Counted from the stretch's first letter, positions 39,472-52,731 are shown. The stretch: 64,000 nucleotides of DNA from Paramecium sonneborni (GCA_905182985.1 CAJJDN010000146.1:22928-86927), one strand, 5' to 3'. Made by a program: numbers and translations. The notes: generated by a model not told the origin, from the letters alone.

Positions 39472-39957
39472 TCACATTAAGAATTAAGAGAATTTTGAAG
39501 AAGAAATTCTTAAGAAGCCTTTAATAGATTGAATTTTGTTTTTCATGATATTAGAAAATTTTTTATAATAATTTTAGCCTAGATTTTTCTTCTAATTACT
39601 ATCATTTTTTCTTCTGGATAATATTTAAATTGAAGCATCTAAAACAATAATTTCCTCGATTAAATTCAAATTTTCTATAATCAAATAGTTTTTATAAATT
39701 GAACTCTACTTTAAAAATTTTTTTAATAGGTTCTGGTTTTGATTCTCATGGTATTTTTTTGAATAAACAAGCTTAGAATATGATAAATTAATCGAATTGA
39801 TATGATTTTTTCTTGTATTATTTTTTTTTTATTTGTTATTAATTCAGAAATTTCTTCATTTTTATCAAGTTAAGATAATTTTTGGTCTATTTTTTGGCAT
39901 TCAGTAATAAAAATTTCGTTTAAATAAAGAAACCTGTTTTTGAGAAAATAATATTTT
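39472..39957 (-). CDS. small basic hypothetical protein, cut at N (inner copy)
   Basis: Identical to 32400-32885 inverted: the last part of the 169-residue protein including its intron. The first 59 bases, with the start codon, are missing because the sequence ends at the N at 39958. Partial through the junction, not by mutation. Confidence 0.7.
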
Positions 39958-39958
39958 N
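39958..39958. other. single N, assembly junction 2
   Basis: An undetermined base between the inner and outer right arms. The sequence to the right restarts about 1.5 kb back in the same locus (SF-assemblin promoter), as expected when two overlapping contigs are placed end to end without merging. Confidence 0.85.
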
Positions 39959-40015
39959 TTAACAATAAATTTATTTATATTAATATTATCTTTTAATTCA
40001 AATAATCAGTTAGAT

Positions 40016-40848
40016 ATGTCAAACAATAGAAGTAATGTATAATAAAATAGATTAGATTATTCACCATCAAGAGAGAGAGTAGCAAAAATAAGTTCTTAAT
40101 TAAGTTAAATGGATTTAACAATAGAAGGAGAGAGAGTAATAAAATAATTATATATATAGACAAAAAGAATAGAAGAATCAGAGACAAGATTAGATTAATT
40201 GGAATCAGGATTGAATGAATTAAATGAATAATTAAGTTAAAGAGTGGCCTTGATTAAAGATAGTGTATTGAAATTATAGAAAGTTTTGGATTAAACAAAA
40301 TTATAAAGAGAATAACATTTTGAATAAAAATAAAAGGAATATATAGATTTAGAGAATTCATTCAATTAAGCAGTTGAAGGATTGACATCATCAAGAAAAG
40401 ATGGAGAATAAAAAATTATAAGATTTATTGAAGAAAAAACAGGATTAATAAGAAGTGAATTAAGTACAGAAAGTAGAACAAGAAATGAAAATATTGAGAG
40501 ATTGAATTAATGTTTAGAAACTGATTTACCAAGATTACATGAAGCTATTAAAACAGAAGTAGCTGAAAGAGAAGAAATGGATTCTAATATATCTAGAAAA
40601 ATGAATGAAGAATTAAGCAAATTAAACTAATTGTTAGTTTAAGAGAAAGTTAATAGATAAGAATCAGAATAAGCAATCTTTGATATGTTAAAAGATGTTG
40701 TTAACAGAATTAAAACTGAAGTAGATAATGAAAAAAAATAAAGGTTTCTATTATTATTTATTATCTTTCTAGAGAATCAACTGAAGAAACACTTTTAGCT
40801 TTATTAGAAGATACTTGCAATAAAGTTAATGCAGCTTAACTAGCATGA
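40016..40848 (+). CDS. SF-assemblin / beta-giardin family protein (outer copy)
   Basis: Base-for-base the same as 38497-39329, including the 29-nt intron. Identity extends through the non-coding flanks, which is unexpected for old paralogues. I regard it as a duplicate of assembly or a very recent copy. Confidence 0.85.
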
Positions 40849-40990
40849 GTTAATAATCATTATTCATTAAACAAAATAAAATATTATTATTTATTATTTA
40901 ATTCATTCTTTTATTTCTTAATTAATATTATTAGTTACTACCATTATCTATTTTATTTTTATTTACATAACAAGTTAAAATTAACCTATT

Positions 40991-41535
40991 TCACATTAAG
41001 AATTAAGAGAATTTTGAAGAAGAAATTCTTAAGAAGCCTTTAATAGATTGAATTTTGTTTTTCATGATATTAGAAAATTTTTTATAATAATTTTAGCCTA
41101 GATTTTTCTTCTAATTACTATCATTTTTTCTTCTGGATAATATTTAAATTGAAGCATCTAAAACAATAATTTCCTCGATTAAATTCAAATTTTCTATAAT
41201 CAAATAGTTTTTATAAATTGAACTCTACTTTAAAAATTTTTTTAATAGGTTCTGGTTTTGATTCTCATGGTATTTTTTTGAATAAACAAGCTTAGAATAT
41301 GATAAATTAATCGAATTGATATGATTTTTTCTTGTATTATTTTTTTTTTATTTGTTATTAATTCAGAAATTTCTTCATTTTTATCAAGTTAAGATAATTT
41401 TTGGTCTATTTTTTGGCATTCAGTAATAAAAATTTCGTTTAAATAAAGAAACCTGTTTTTGAGAAAATAATATTTTCTTATTTTTTGTTGTTATAAATAA
41501 TAGAAATTTTTTGTATTGGATTAATTATCTTTCAT
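40991..41535 (-). CDS. small basic hypothetical protein, 169 aa (outer copy)
   Basis: Complete inverted copy of 32341-32885: start MKDNQSNTKNFYYLQQQKIR, one 35-nt intron, 170 codons with the stop. Convergent with SF-assemblin as in the left arm. Confidence 0.65.
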
Positions 41536-41860
41536 TTTTCGAAATTATTAAGTCCATCTAATTAAAAATCAATATGTTTTTTAAAAGAATGATTAATAAC
41601 AGGCACTTAATAAAATTTCAATTTTGTTAAATATCTTTGTTTAAGATTATTGTTTTTAATTTTTAGTTATTTTCTTAGTTAACAATTATTTTATTTAAGA
41701 AATAGATAAATAAATAAAATAATAAAATATATTAATGAATATTCAAGATAAAGGTACCTTTAATAAAAATTCTAATTGATGTTAATTATATTACTTGAAA
41801 CAATATTATGATTATTTAATAAAATTGTAATTTATAATTAAATTATAAAAAAATAATAAA

Positions 41861-42105
41861 ATGAGTGATTAATAATAGAAAGGTGAAAGTCAAGATAATT
41901 CTAGTTTGGAATCCTCTTAAGATGAATAATAATAGAAAACAATAAAACCTGCTGAATTAATTCTACTTCCAAAAGTTTATTCTCAATCTCTTAATAATGA
42001 ATAACCATCAACAAGAGAAGAAAGAAAAATAAAATAATATTTATAACGTATAAGAGAATAAGAGCGTTTAGAGGAAGTATGTTTCTTTTAAATTTAGATT
42101 GATAA
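41861..42105 (+). CDS. hypothetical charged protein, first exon only (outer copy)
   Basis: ATG 41861, MSDQQQKGESQDNSSLESSQ onward, identical to the start of the gene at 31098-32015. It reaches the first intron (GTATGTTTC...) and is cut by the N at 42106. Confidence 0.7.
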
Positions 42106-42106
42106 N
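42106..42106. other. single N, assembly junction 3
   Basis: An undetermined base at the outer limit of the duplication. The sequence on the right does not continue the gene that is cut here, whereas the left arm does continue it past 31771. Confidence 0.85.
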
Positions 42107-42535
42107 CATAGGTGAATGATTAAAATTTTGATACAAATATTATTTTAAATAATTTTAAAGTTGATGTCATTCATTTCTATAAATTAAAATTTTTTCAATT
42201 AGGTTTATAATAAAAAGAAATAAATATATACTTAATATTAATCTTAATTTTTAGTTAGTGCCTTAAAGAGCCCTTTTGTTGCTGAAGTAAAGATGAGTTA
42301 GCACTTCTTAGTTATTTTTGTTTCACCATGAATGACGGTTTTTCTTATTTAGAGAATTAGGTAATATAAGTATTATCTATTTGTTTATATATTTCTGATA
42401 GCCTAATCCTATTAAAAATATAGATTAAAGAATGAATTGATATATTTTATGAATTTTAATTAACAGTGATATTAGATACATCTGAAAATGCTTTTTTCAA
42501 TATCCTTTTTATAATTAGATCTAGATACACATTTT
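42107..42535. other. spacer after junction 3
   Basis: About 430 bases. The minus strand is open for a long way in one frame (it continues the shifted frame of the ARPC2 pseudogene), but I see no conserved content. The true 3' end of ARPC2 should lie here and is not recognisable. Confidence 0.35.
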
Positions 42536-43216
42536 TATTTGCTATTTATTAATAATCTCTGTAATTATTAAATTTGCTAATGTTCTATCTACATTATCCT
42601 AAAATGATATTTCATAGAATATGTATAATGCATCTTTATCAGATATTGCATATACAACTTCATTTTCTCTACTTTAATATTAAATTTATTAGCTCCTTCT
42701 CCTTTATTAATTTAATCAAATGCCTATTCAAAAACAACTGCATAAAAGTTTCTTCTTATTTATGAAAAATCTCTTGTGACTTTCTCAAATAATTTCTAAT
42801 TCTCTCCTCTTATTTACTATCTTAATTCTTATATTTCAGCTTTCTCTGCTTCATTTGCATTCTTTGGAATCTTAGGTTCTTCTTTTGCTGATTTTGCATC
42901 AAATGAAAATGTTAAATTAAATCCACTTTCTGTCCACTCTAGTATAATCTATTTCTTATATATATTTTATTACCCTTATAATATTTTTCTATCATGTAAT
43001 TACCTGCAATACTAAAAATCTCATTAAAATTAAAACATTAAAATGATAAAAACAATTTACCATCTTCCATATATTCCAATTTTGTGCATGAATAATTAAA
43101 ATCTTTTGCTACTACGATTCTTTTTTATTTATTCCTACACTCTTTATAATCAATTACATAATCAATTCCATTATCTATGTTTTAAGAAACTTGTCCTATG
43201 AATCAATTAACATCAT
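42536..43216 (-). pseudogene. Arp2/3 complex subunit 2 (ARPC2), frameshifted copy
   Basis: The start MMLID at 43216 resembles the N-terminus of ARPC2. A 35-nt intron (GTAATA...ACTAG, about 42930) joins KYYK to EWTESGFNLTFSFD, then RRNFYAV and FEQAFDQINKGEGANK. These match the order of conserved ARPC2 blocks. Compared with the copy at 63300-64000 one A is missing (AAATTTAATATT versus AAATTTAAATATT, about 42677), which shifts the frame inside the conserved C-terminal half. After about 42550 the similarity ends. ARPC2 with ARPC4 forms the core of the Arp2/3 actin nucleator. It follows its coiled-coil neighbour by 73 bases. I read it as a recent pseudogene; a base-calling error in an A run is the main alternative. 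Confidence 0.6.
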
Positions 43217-43289
43217 TTTTTATTATTTATATTATTTATATATTTTACAATTCTTGAGTTAACATATATCATATTTAATCCTCATTCTA

Positions 43290-44420
43290 TCATAATTATT
43301 CATTTTATATTATCTTGTTCGCCTCTTGTATTAAATTGCTAATTATATTACTTTATTTTATTTTTTTTTCATTTTCTAATTTAAATTTGCTTACATTTTA
43401 TTTAGCCTATGCCATATATTCACTAAATTCTTCTATTGGTTTTTAATAATAATTCTTTTAAAATTATAACAGTAGATTTTCAAATTACTTAATTGTTTCC
43501 TAAACTTTCTATTTTTATTCATTCAATTTCTCAGTAAGTTTTTTCTTATTAATATTCAATGATTAATTTATTGTTTAAAATTTTTAAAAACAATTAATTA
43601 TTTTTTCCAATAGAATTCTAATTCGAGTAAAAATATTTTGGTTTAAATCCAATTATTAAATCAAAATTTCAATATTTTTATTTTAATCCTTATCTTTATT
43701 TAGATTTAAATCTTATATAATTTTTTATTTTAAATTGTTTTATTTATCTTCTGTATTTTTGATATTTATTATGAATTAATTAATTAAATTCAAAATATGC
43801 TGAAAATTTTCATCATCAATCTCATCATTTTTTTAGTTTAAAGATGAATATTCTTCTGTATTTTCTATAACTTATTTCATATTTTTTATTGTTTCATCTC
43901 TTATACTATTTAAAATTTTAATTTCTTATTTATAATTTTCAACTTCTTAAATTTTTAAAGATTCATTCTCCAAAATTTATTGTTATTATTACAAAAGAAT
44001 TTAATGTAATTAATTTTAATTTTCTATCAACTAGTTTTAAAATTTATCTTTAGAATGTTAAATTTCATTGATTATTGTCTATTATTTGTTTTATAATTGA
44101 ATTTGTTATTCTAAACATTTTTATAAAGTTGCTATTTGATCTTTATATAAGCTTATATTTTAATCTTATTCAATATTTTATTATTAGTTTATTAAATCAT
44201 TGTTTATCTCTTTTAATGTTTATATTTAGGCTTACACCGATTTCTTCAATCTGTAATATTATTCATATGCCCAACAAAAAAGAGAGCGAAAGTTATTTTC
44301 GGATAGCCTATTAACTAATTATTAAATAAATAATTATAAACCTTTCATGTAATTTTCTAAATCATAATTTTCTTTCAGAAAAGCCGCTTTCAAGTTTTAA
44401 ATGGTTTAGAAATCTGACAT
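43290..44420 (-). CDS. coiled-coil protein, 367 aa (module copy 1)
   Basis: The ATG at 44420-44418 reads MSDFQTIQNLKAAFLKENYD. A 27-nt intron (about 44315-44341) leads to NRLSENNFRSLFCWAYEQYY. From residue 55 almost all is coiled coil (LQKCLEQQIQLQNKQQ, NQLIENQNQLHQILLQQQQQ, ENESLKIQEVENYKQEIKIL), ending IQEANKIIQNEQL and TGA 43290-43292: exactly 368 codons after splicing. The family mark is the conserved block R/CSL..CWAY.xY.xLK. Related genes lie at 45707-46969 and 60689-63221, each immediately upstream of an ARPC2 copy. This version lacks the long N-terminal region of the 60-kb copy. Function unknown. Confidence 0.75.
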
Positions 44421-45039
44421 AAGATTCCTAATTTATTTAAATAAATTATAAATATTATATACAGAGAATAAAATGAATTCTATTAAACATTTTACTAACA
44501 TAGACTTGAGATTTAAAGCTATTTTAATTTTGAGAATGTTACTATTTACAAAAATCAATTAATTTAAATGTTAATGAAGAATAAGATAAAATAAAGCTTA
44601 TGATAATTTAAATATTATTTATATGCAATAAATGAAATTATTGAATTGAAATGAACAAATTATATATTATTAATAAATGGTTTCATTATTATTGTTCCTT
44701 TATAAATTATATTTTTCAAGTTCAATGTATTTTATATATTTATTGATTTTCGATCTAATAATCTATTATTTTTCCCTCAATAAAATTGAAGAATTATAAT
44801 AAGTTCACTTATATAAACTTAATTTTGTCGTTCAATACTTTTATTTATTTAAATTTCTTTATATTTATCAAGGAATTTGTCAATTTTTATTAATTAAACA
44901 CTAATATTTTCTGGCATAAGTTTTTAAATAATCTAATAAATGTTATAAAACAATTTTTAAATTCTTATCATATTTAATTAAAAACTAATTTTAATGAAAA
45001 CTCAATATTTTTACAAGTCGTTATTTATTTTTTCTTATT
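44421..45039. other. spacer between module copies 1 and 2
   Basis: About 620 bases, AT-rich, with no open frame supported. The missing N-terminal region of copy 1 is not recognisable here. Confidence 0.45.
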
Positions 45040-45690
45040 CATTTTAATTAGGTTCATGTCAATAAGATTATCTAAAAAATTTTTTTAGATGATTTATCAA
45101 GTTTATGTAATAAATATCGAATTCTAATTTTTTTCTCTTCAATCCTTTACTTATTTATGCAAATGCCTATTCTAAAGTAACTGCATAAAAGATTTTGGTA
45201 AATTAATTATTTTTATTTTTATTGCAAAATGATTTTCAAATTTTATTGTTGCCAGGCCTCTTTTATAAAACCTTTAATACAATTCCTTTTCTATATTATC
45301 TTTACCAATAACAATTATTTTAAACTATGTACTCTACCGTCTAAATCATAGAAAAAGACTTTTATTTGGTTAATTTCTTAAATTTGTGCAAATAAAACAA
45401 TTATTCAACAGATGGTATAAAAATGTGGATATCAACTTTATTTGTTTTATAAAATTACAAGATAAAATAAAATCATTATTACTCATTTTGTAGTCATATT
45501 TAGTACAATCAATTTTATTCAAACTTGTTCTTAATATATGATAATTTTGCTTATGCCTCAAATATTTTCTTCTTGATTAAATTCATAATAATTTCAGATT
45601 TTTATAAAATGTTATTTGACTAGATCCTTTACCATTTTTACATCATAAATCAATATCTTTTCTTTATTCTTCATTTCTTATATTATAAAT
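45040..45690 (-). pseudogene. Arp2/3 complex subunit 2 (ARPC2), old relic
   Basis: Fragments in ARPC2 order: CTKYDYKMSNNDFILSC (compare CTKLEYMEDGK in the better copy) near 45,490, and SFMQ/FYAVTLEQAFAQISKG near 45,170-45,130 (compare FYAVAFEQAFDQINKG). Between them are TGA stops and frame changes that short introns cannot explain. It lies directly after coiled-coil copy 2, as in the other two modules. Clearly homologous, clearly non-functional. Confidence 0.6.
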
Positions 45691-45706
45691 AAAACTAATA
45701 AAACTC

Positions 45707-46969
45707 TCAATTTCTGATATAGAACAATAATATTTTAAAATATAATTATTTTTACTAATCTTTATAATATTTAAAATTAAATTAAACCAAAACTTTCTCT
45801 ATTAATTCTTTATTTCCTTTTGCTTTTAAGTTTCTTTATTATATTAATTCTAAGTTGCTCTAGACATCTTTTTCAATTTATTCGTATTTTTTTTGTAATT
45901 TTAATAATGATTAACTTTCCGATTTAGCCAATAACTATTCTATTTATTAATTGGATTAATTAATTTTTTATTTTTCTTCATTCAAGTTTTCGCTAAGTTG
46001 TTTATTATATATATTTAATTATTAATTTATTGTTTAAAATTTTTACATTGATTTTATTATTTTTTCAAATAAATTTATTATTCCATTAAAAGTAATGTTG
46101 TTTTTATCCAATTATTCTATCAATATTTATATATTTTAATTCTTATCTTTATTAATATCAAAATCTTATGCAATTTTTTACTTTAAAATTACTTGTTTAT
46201 CCTCAGTATTTTTTAATTGAATTATGAATTATTTAATTAAATTTTAAATTTGTTGAAAATTTTAATCCTCAATCTCATGTAATTAAATAATTTAATTTTC
46301 TTAGTTTTAAGATGAATATTATTTAGAATTTTATATAATTTGCTTTAAATTTTTTTTTGAGCTATTTAAAATTTTAATTTCTTTTTTATATTGTTTAACT
46401 TCTTAAATTCTTAAAGATTCATTTTCGGAAATTTATAATTATTGTTAAAAAATAATTTACTGTAATTAATTTTAATTTTCTTTTAACTAATTTTGTAATT
46501 ATTTATAGGAATCTTAAATTTCCTTGTTTCTGTTATATTAATAATTTAATAACTGTTATTTTTATTCCAAATCATTTTATAAATTATTAATTTTTTCTTT
46601 ATAATAGCTGTTAATTTTCTCTTATTCAATATTCTATTAATAACTTTCTAAAATATGGATTCTATCATTTATTGTTTATATTTCAGATTACAATTTTTAC
46701 TTCAATTAACAATATTGTTAGAATGCCCAAATAAAAAGAGAGCGAAGGTTATCGTTGGATATAATATTAACTAATTAAGAAAAAAATAATTACCTTTAAT
46801 TAATTTTTATAAGATTGAATTTTCTTAAAGAAAAGCAGTTTGTAAGTTTTCAATAGTATAGTACTACTCATCTCTTAAATCACTAATATTATGAATAATT
46901 TAATTACTTATCTAATAATTTATAGATGAATATGATTGGATTATAATTATTTTAGGGTTATTATGGCAT
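45707..46969 (-). CDS. coiled-coil protein (module copy 2)
   Basis: Open from ATG 46969-46967 (MPQQPQNNYNPIIFIYK), with a 25-nt intron near 46,885-46,910 and a 23-nt intron near 46,770. It continues through the family block NLRSLFIWAFQQYCQLKQKL and a long coiled coil to KYYKDQQKQLYFKILLFYIRN and TGA 45707-45709. Upstream, 46970-47270 contains sequence homologous to the N-terminal region of the 60-kb copy (LLDINYTNDELVKLFQDDQI). A one-base deletion near 47,115 and TGA codons separate it from any start. The gene may now start at 46969 or be on the way to a pseudogene. Confidence 0.6.
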
Positions 46970-47270
46970 TAAATTCTTTTTAATTCTATTTTTTATATTT
47001 TCAAAAGTTATTTAATCATCTTAAAACAATTTTACCAATTCATCATTTGTATAATTTATATCTAACAAGTCTAATACTTTTTTCAAAACATTTTTTAACT
47101 TTAATTTTCATCACTTTTTTGTTAAATTTCCTTTTATGGTTGTTGAACTCTTAATGTAATTTTTTATTCCATGACTTTGTTATAAATTAGATTCATTAAA
47201 TGATTCGGTGTGTTTATAATAAAATTATGAAAATTAAATTTTAATATAAATATCAAAAAACACATAATTA
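46970..47270 (-). pseudogene. broken N-terminal region of coiled-coil copy 2
   Basis: Contains KNVLKKVLDLLDINYTNDEL and FENIKNRIKK, which match residues 45-95 of the 60-kb copy (KNVAKKLLDLIDINYT, FENIKNRIKF). A one-base deletion relative to that copy (GATGAAAATTAAAG versus GATGAATATTTAAAG) breaks the link to the preceding open sequence. Confidence 0.5.
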
Positions 47271-48344
47271 TAGTAATCCATTAAATTCAGAGTTTCATTT
47301 GCATTAAGATTTTTATAGATTTTAATATATGAAAATCTGATTATTAATCATATTTTAAATTTTTTGAATTATCTGATGAATCGAGAAGAATATTAATTTA
47401 TAAAGCTTCTGTTGACTATTAATACCTAATCTAGAATTCATAATTATATTCTTATTTATTTATTTATTTCAGTTTTAATTATTACTTACATTAATAATTC
47501 TTAATTTTTTTATTTTTCTCTTAAATCAATTTAATTATTGTTTTAAGACTGAAAAAATTTTCTTTAAATTGAGTAATCAAGAAATAAATCTGCTTCTGTC
47601 TGTTCTATTTACATAGATCTGCTTTGTAAAGATATTATATTCATTTTTACTAATTGAGACAATTAATAATTGTTTTATTACCTCAATTTTTTTCTTAATT
47701 CGTTCTATTCTATTTCATTTTCTGTAAAAAAATTATCAATTGATATATGATGTGTTTATTTTGATCATTTTCATATAGAATTGCAATTTTCAGATGATCA
47801 CATGAAATTAATGTTTTTGAAAATGTTGAAATTATTCATTTTAGAAAATTAACCACGATTTTTCTTGATAAAATGGCAATATACATATATTTTAAAATAA
47901 TAATTGAGAAATTGAAAATGAAAAATTATTTATTTATTTTATTTAATCCTTTTTAGTAATAATGAATATTTAATCCATTATATATTATTATGAGAACTTA
48001 AGAGAGGTAGATTAATGTAATCTTAGTTAAAGATCTCAAAATTTGTATTTATTGTATAAAAAATTTTAATGGTATTTTTTTAACTCTAAAAGTGTATACA
48101 GAAGTTTGAATAGAAATAAATAAAAAGAAGAGGGAATTTGAAATAATTTTGATTAAGTTAAAGAATATTATTAAAAGTTAGTATAATAAAATGATATAAG
48201 AGAGAATGTAATTTAAATAAATAAAATAAATTGAATGGTTATAATTGATGGATAATTAAGGATTGAATATTTAAATAAAAATTATAGTTTATAGGTGTAA
48301 ATTTTTTAATTAATTATTCCACACATTAAAATAAATAAAAAAAA
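47271..48344. other. intergenic between divergent genes
   Basis: About 1.07 kb with no supported gene. It should contain the promoter of the nucleolin-like gene. AT-rich throughout. Confidence 0.45.
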
Positions 48345-49372
48345 ATGTCTAAATTCACAAAAGGAACATAAGGAGTAAATAAATTAGTAAAATCAAATTA
48401 AGGAGCTGCAATAAAAAAGTAAGAGTCAGATTCAGATGAATTGAGTGATGTTCCTGCTCCTCCAAAAAAACAATAATAAAAAGTTCAAGTAGTAACAAAG
48501 GTGGTAGGAAAGGCACCATAAGTAGATTCAGATGAATAAGATGAGCCAGTTAAATTGGTATAGACAGTAAAAAAAGGTAGTTTCGATGCAACAAAGCCAA
48601 ACACCACAAATTAAAATGTAGGTAAGTAAGTATAAAAGAAGGGTGTATAAGAAGATGATGATTCTGATGATGGAGCACCAGCTCCAAAGAAAGTAGGAGT
48701 GGTTTAAAAAAAGCCTGTTAAATAATAGGATTCAGATGATGATTCAGATGATGTACCAACCCCACCAAAGAAAGTGACAGCTCCAGTAAAAACAGTAAGT
48801 AAACCAGGTGTTTAAACAAAAGTTCCAGTTAAACAATAAGTATAATAAGAAGATTCAGATGAGGAATCAGATGATGTCCCTCCTCCACCAAAAAAAGGTG
48901 CAGTTGTTGCTACAAAACAAGTTACAACTAAACCTGTTGTATAAACTAAGGTTCCAGTTAAACCATAAGTTTAATAAGAAGATTCAGATGAAGAATCTGA
49001 TGATGTACCACCTCCTCCTAAAAAAGGAGCAACTGTTGTAGCTACAAAACCATTAGCTAAACCAGTTGTTTAAACAAAGGTTTCAGTTAAACCATAAGTA
49101 TAATAAGAGGATTCAGATGAAGATTCAGATGATGTACCTCCTCCTCCTAAAAAAGGAGCAGTTGTTGCTACAAAACCATTAACTAAACCAGCTGTTTAAA
49201 CTAAGGCTCCAGTTAAATAATAAGATGATTCTGATGAGGATTCAGATGATGTACCACCTCCTCCTCCTAAAAAATAAGTATAATAAACTAAGGCTCCATA
49301 AAAGACTTAATAGATTGAATAAGAAGATGAAGATGAAGATGAAGATGATGTTCCTTAACCACCAAAAGGAAG

Positions 49373-49409
<37 letters not shown>

Positions 49410-50218
49410 TAAGGTTAATAAGCTTAATAAGGATAATAAGATCATGAAGTATTTGTTAAAGGATTATCATTTGATGCTTCAGAATAAGATATAAAAGAAT
49501 TCTTTAGTGAATGCGGAACAATAAATAGTGTAAATTTATTAAAAGGACCAAATGGATATTCAAAAGGAATTGCATTTGTTAGATTTTCAACAGAAGATGC
49601 TTAAAGTGCTGCAGTAGAATATAGTGGTTCAGAACATATGGGTAGAACAATAGTAGTTGAAAAGACAAAACCAAGAGATTAAAGACCATAATAAGGTGGT
49701 TAATAAGGTGGTTCAGGTGAGAGTACAACTTGTTTTATTGGAAATTTAAGTTTTTATGCTACAGAAGATTCTTTATATCCAGTATTTGAAGATTGTGGAA
49801 AGATTAAAGAAGTTAGAATAGCAAAAGATGCAGAAGGAAAGGTATAATAATAATATTAATAGAATAGTCAAGAGGATTTGGATATGTTGAATTCTTTGAT
49901 AATGAATCAGCATAAAAAGGATTATCTAAAACAGGAACAGATGTAGAAGGTCGAGCTATAAGAGTAGATCTTGCAAATTCATCATAAAGAAGTGGTGGTG
50001 GTAATAGAGGTGATAGAGGTGGATTTGGAAATAGAGGTGGATTTGGTGATAGAGGTGGTTTTGGAGGCAGAGGCCGTGGTGGTGATAGAGGTGGTTTTGG
50101 TGGTAGAGGATTCTCTAGAGGAGGAAGTAGAGGAAGAGGTGGTAATCTAGATGCTAATGATATTGCTGCTAAAAAAGGAACTATTGCTGGATTTGCTGGT
50201 AAAAAAATGGCTCTATGA
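48345..50218 (+). CDS. nucleolin-like protein: acidic repeats, two RRMs, RGG tail
   Basis: ATG 48345, TGA 50216-50218. One 26-nt intron (about 49843-49868) restores GKSRGFGYVEF and gives 616 codons. Residues 1-330 alternate basic linkers with acidic serine blocks (DSDEESDDVPPPPKKGA), repeated at least six times. A Gln run encoded by TAA follows. RRM1 starts about residue 365 (HEVFVKGLSFDASEQDIKEF, RNP1 SKGIAFVRF). RRM2 starts about 463 (TTCFIGNLSFYATEDSLYPV, RNP1 GFGYVEF). Then an RGG/GFGGRG tail and a last helix ending KKMAL. This is the layout of nucleolin/Nsr1p/gar2: acidic SDE repeats act in chromatin and nucleolar protein binding, RRMs bind pre-rRNA, and RGG binds RNA and is a methylation site. 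Expected in the nucleolus in ribosome biogenesis. Confidence 0.93.
48640..49290 (+). repeat. tandem acidic repeats in the nucleolin-like gene
   Basis: Units of about 114-126 bp whose core encodes DSDEESDDVPPPPKKGA and a linker TKxxVQTKVPVKPQVQQE. Four central units are very similar in DNA. The copy number is likely to vary between alleles. Confidence 0.85.
49374..49406 (+). repeat. TAA microsatellite encoding polyglutamine
   Basis: About 11 consecutive TAA triplets inside the nucleolin-like gene, read as Gln in the ciliate code. Confidence 0.9.
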
Positions 50219-50412
50219 TTTATATTATTATTATCAATCATAAATGTTTATTTACATTTTAATTATTATCATATATCTATTAATTTATTTTAATATTAAT
50301 TTATATGTAATAAACTAAAAATTTTAACTTTTTAAAATCAATACATTCCTTCTAATTCTTAAACTTTATTTTATATTCTAACTTTTTCTTTTCCTCTCTA
50401 TAATTTAACTCA

Positions 50413-51352
50413 TCATTAAGTATCTACAATTATTTTTTTCTAGTTTTTATATATTATCAATTCTATTTTATCCTTTTCTTATTTTTCTTCTTCTACTGTT
50501 ATTAATGCTATATATTACATTTTTATATTATTTTCTAAGATCTACTATCTCTTACTAATAATCTATTTAGTCTCATCATTCATCTTCAATAGTTTATTAT
50601 TCCTCTTCTTTCTATAATTATATTGTTTAAATTTAGCTGAAAAACTAAAACGATTTTCTTCCTTTCTTCTCTTTAATTATCTCAAACTCTAATTTATTAA
50701 ATTGTTAAAATTTTTACTAGATTTCTATTACTCATCATTTGTGAAAACTTTAACATTAAATTGAGAATTAAATAATTATATTTATCAAAATTGCTTTCCA
50801 TTTTTCTTTTCAAAATTCTCTAACCATTGTTTATATTTCTATTACATTTGTACAAACTAAAAATGAGCTTCCTCTATGCTTTCCTCTTCAAGTTCTTATG
50901 TTTTTTTAGACATATACGTTGTTTAAGAAGATGGAGTTATATTTATCAATTTTCTTTTTGGTTACTTTGTATGTTTTATAATTGATATGTCATCATCAGT
51001 TCCTAGTTAATGATAGAATGACTCCAATACTGTAATTCTTGTTTTACGAGCATAGCTTTCTTGAATATTAGATTATTTTCTTATTTCATCTGTCTTTCCT
51101 GGAGTCAGAAATCTTGTGTTTTTTAATTTAAAAGAAGGACTTTATCTTAAATGATTTGCTTCCTATTAATTTATCTGAAATTTTTATTTTATATCGTACC
51201 AACAATTTCTCTTCGGCAGAGTTTTAAAGAATCATTTTTGGAGTTTGAAAACTACTATTATTTTCTAATCGTCCATATTTGATAGCACTTCCACCTCTAT
51301 GATTGCTTTAAAAATATGGATTTACTCTTGTATTTATAATACCTGAAATCAT
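50413..51352 (-). CDS. hypothetical Lys/Gln-rich protein with several introns
   Basis: The ATG at 51352-51350 gives MISGIINTRVNPYFQSNHRG. A 25-nt intron (GTACGA...TTTCAG) removes a TGA. The next exon reads LRQSPSFKLKNTRFLTPGKT and DDDISIIKHTKQPKRK. A 34-nt or 19-nt intron near 50,830 and a 29-nt intron near 50,700 restore the frame to a coiled-coil end (SLRQLKRRKEENRFSFSAKF ... IISKRQQILENNIKMQ), TGA 50413-50415. About 280 residues. The Ser/Thr-Pro and Lys-rich N-terminal part suggests a disordered, possibly phosphorylated region. No family recognised. It is divergent from the kinase gene (168 bases between starts). Confidence 0.6.
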
Positions 51353-51520
51353 TTTTATTAATAAATTAAATATACTTGTATTATACTATATTATTTTCAA
51401 ATATTTTATGAATGATGTTTTAGAAGTAGTCTTGATATTTTTAAATAAATTCCAAATTTATTTTTAGTGTCTAAGAAATCTGAAAATGATAATTTAATAA
51501 TATAAATCATTTTTCTTTTG

Positions 51521-52683
<1,163 letters not shown>

Positions 52684-52731
52684 TTATTTTATTTAATCAT
52701 TATTAATTTTATATAAACAAATTAGTTAAAA

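Larger units (their letters stand above)
37520..39957. repeat. inner right arm of the inverted duplication
   Basis: 2,438 bases that are the reverse complement of 32400-34837. The arm begins inside the MORN gene and stops at the N at 39958. Its last 1,460 bases or so also duplicate the start of the outer arm in the same orientation. Confidence 0.9.
39959..42105. repeat. outer right arm of the inverted duplication
   Basis: 2,147 bases that are the reverse complement of 31771-33917. About its first 1.5 kb also repeats 38440-39957 directly. It is bounded on both sides by single Ns. Confidence 0.9.

Noticed and set aside
49225..49494. Plus- and minus-strand low-complexity frames over the acidic repeats
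   Set aside because: Out-of-frame readings of the DSDEESDD and (TAA)n repeats.
49813..50241. 142-codon minus-strand frame rich in Pro and Leu
   Set aside because: Antisense of the RGG tail and RRM2 of the nucleolin-like gene; the plus strand has clear domains.
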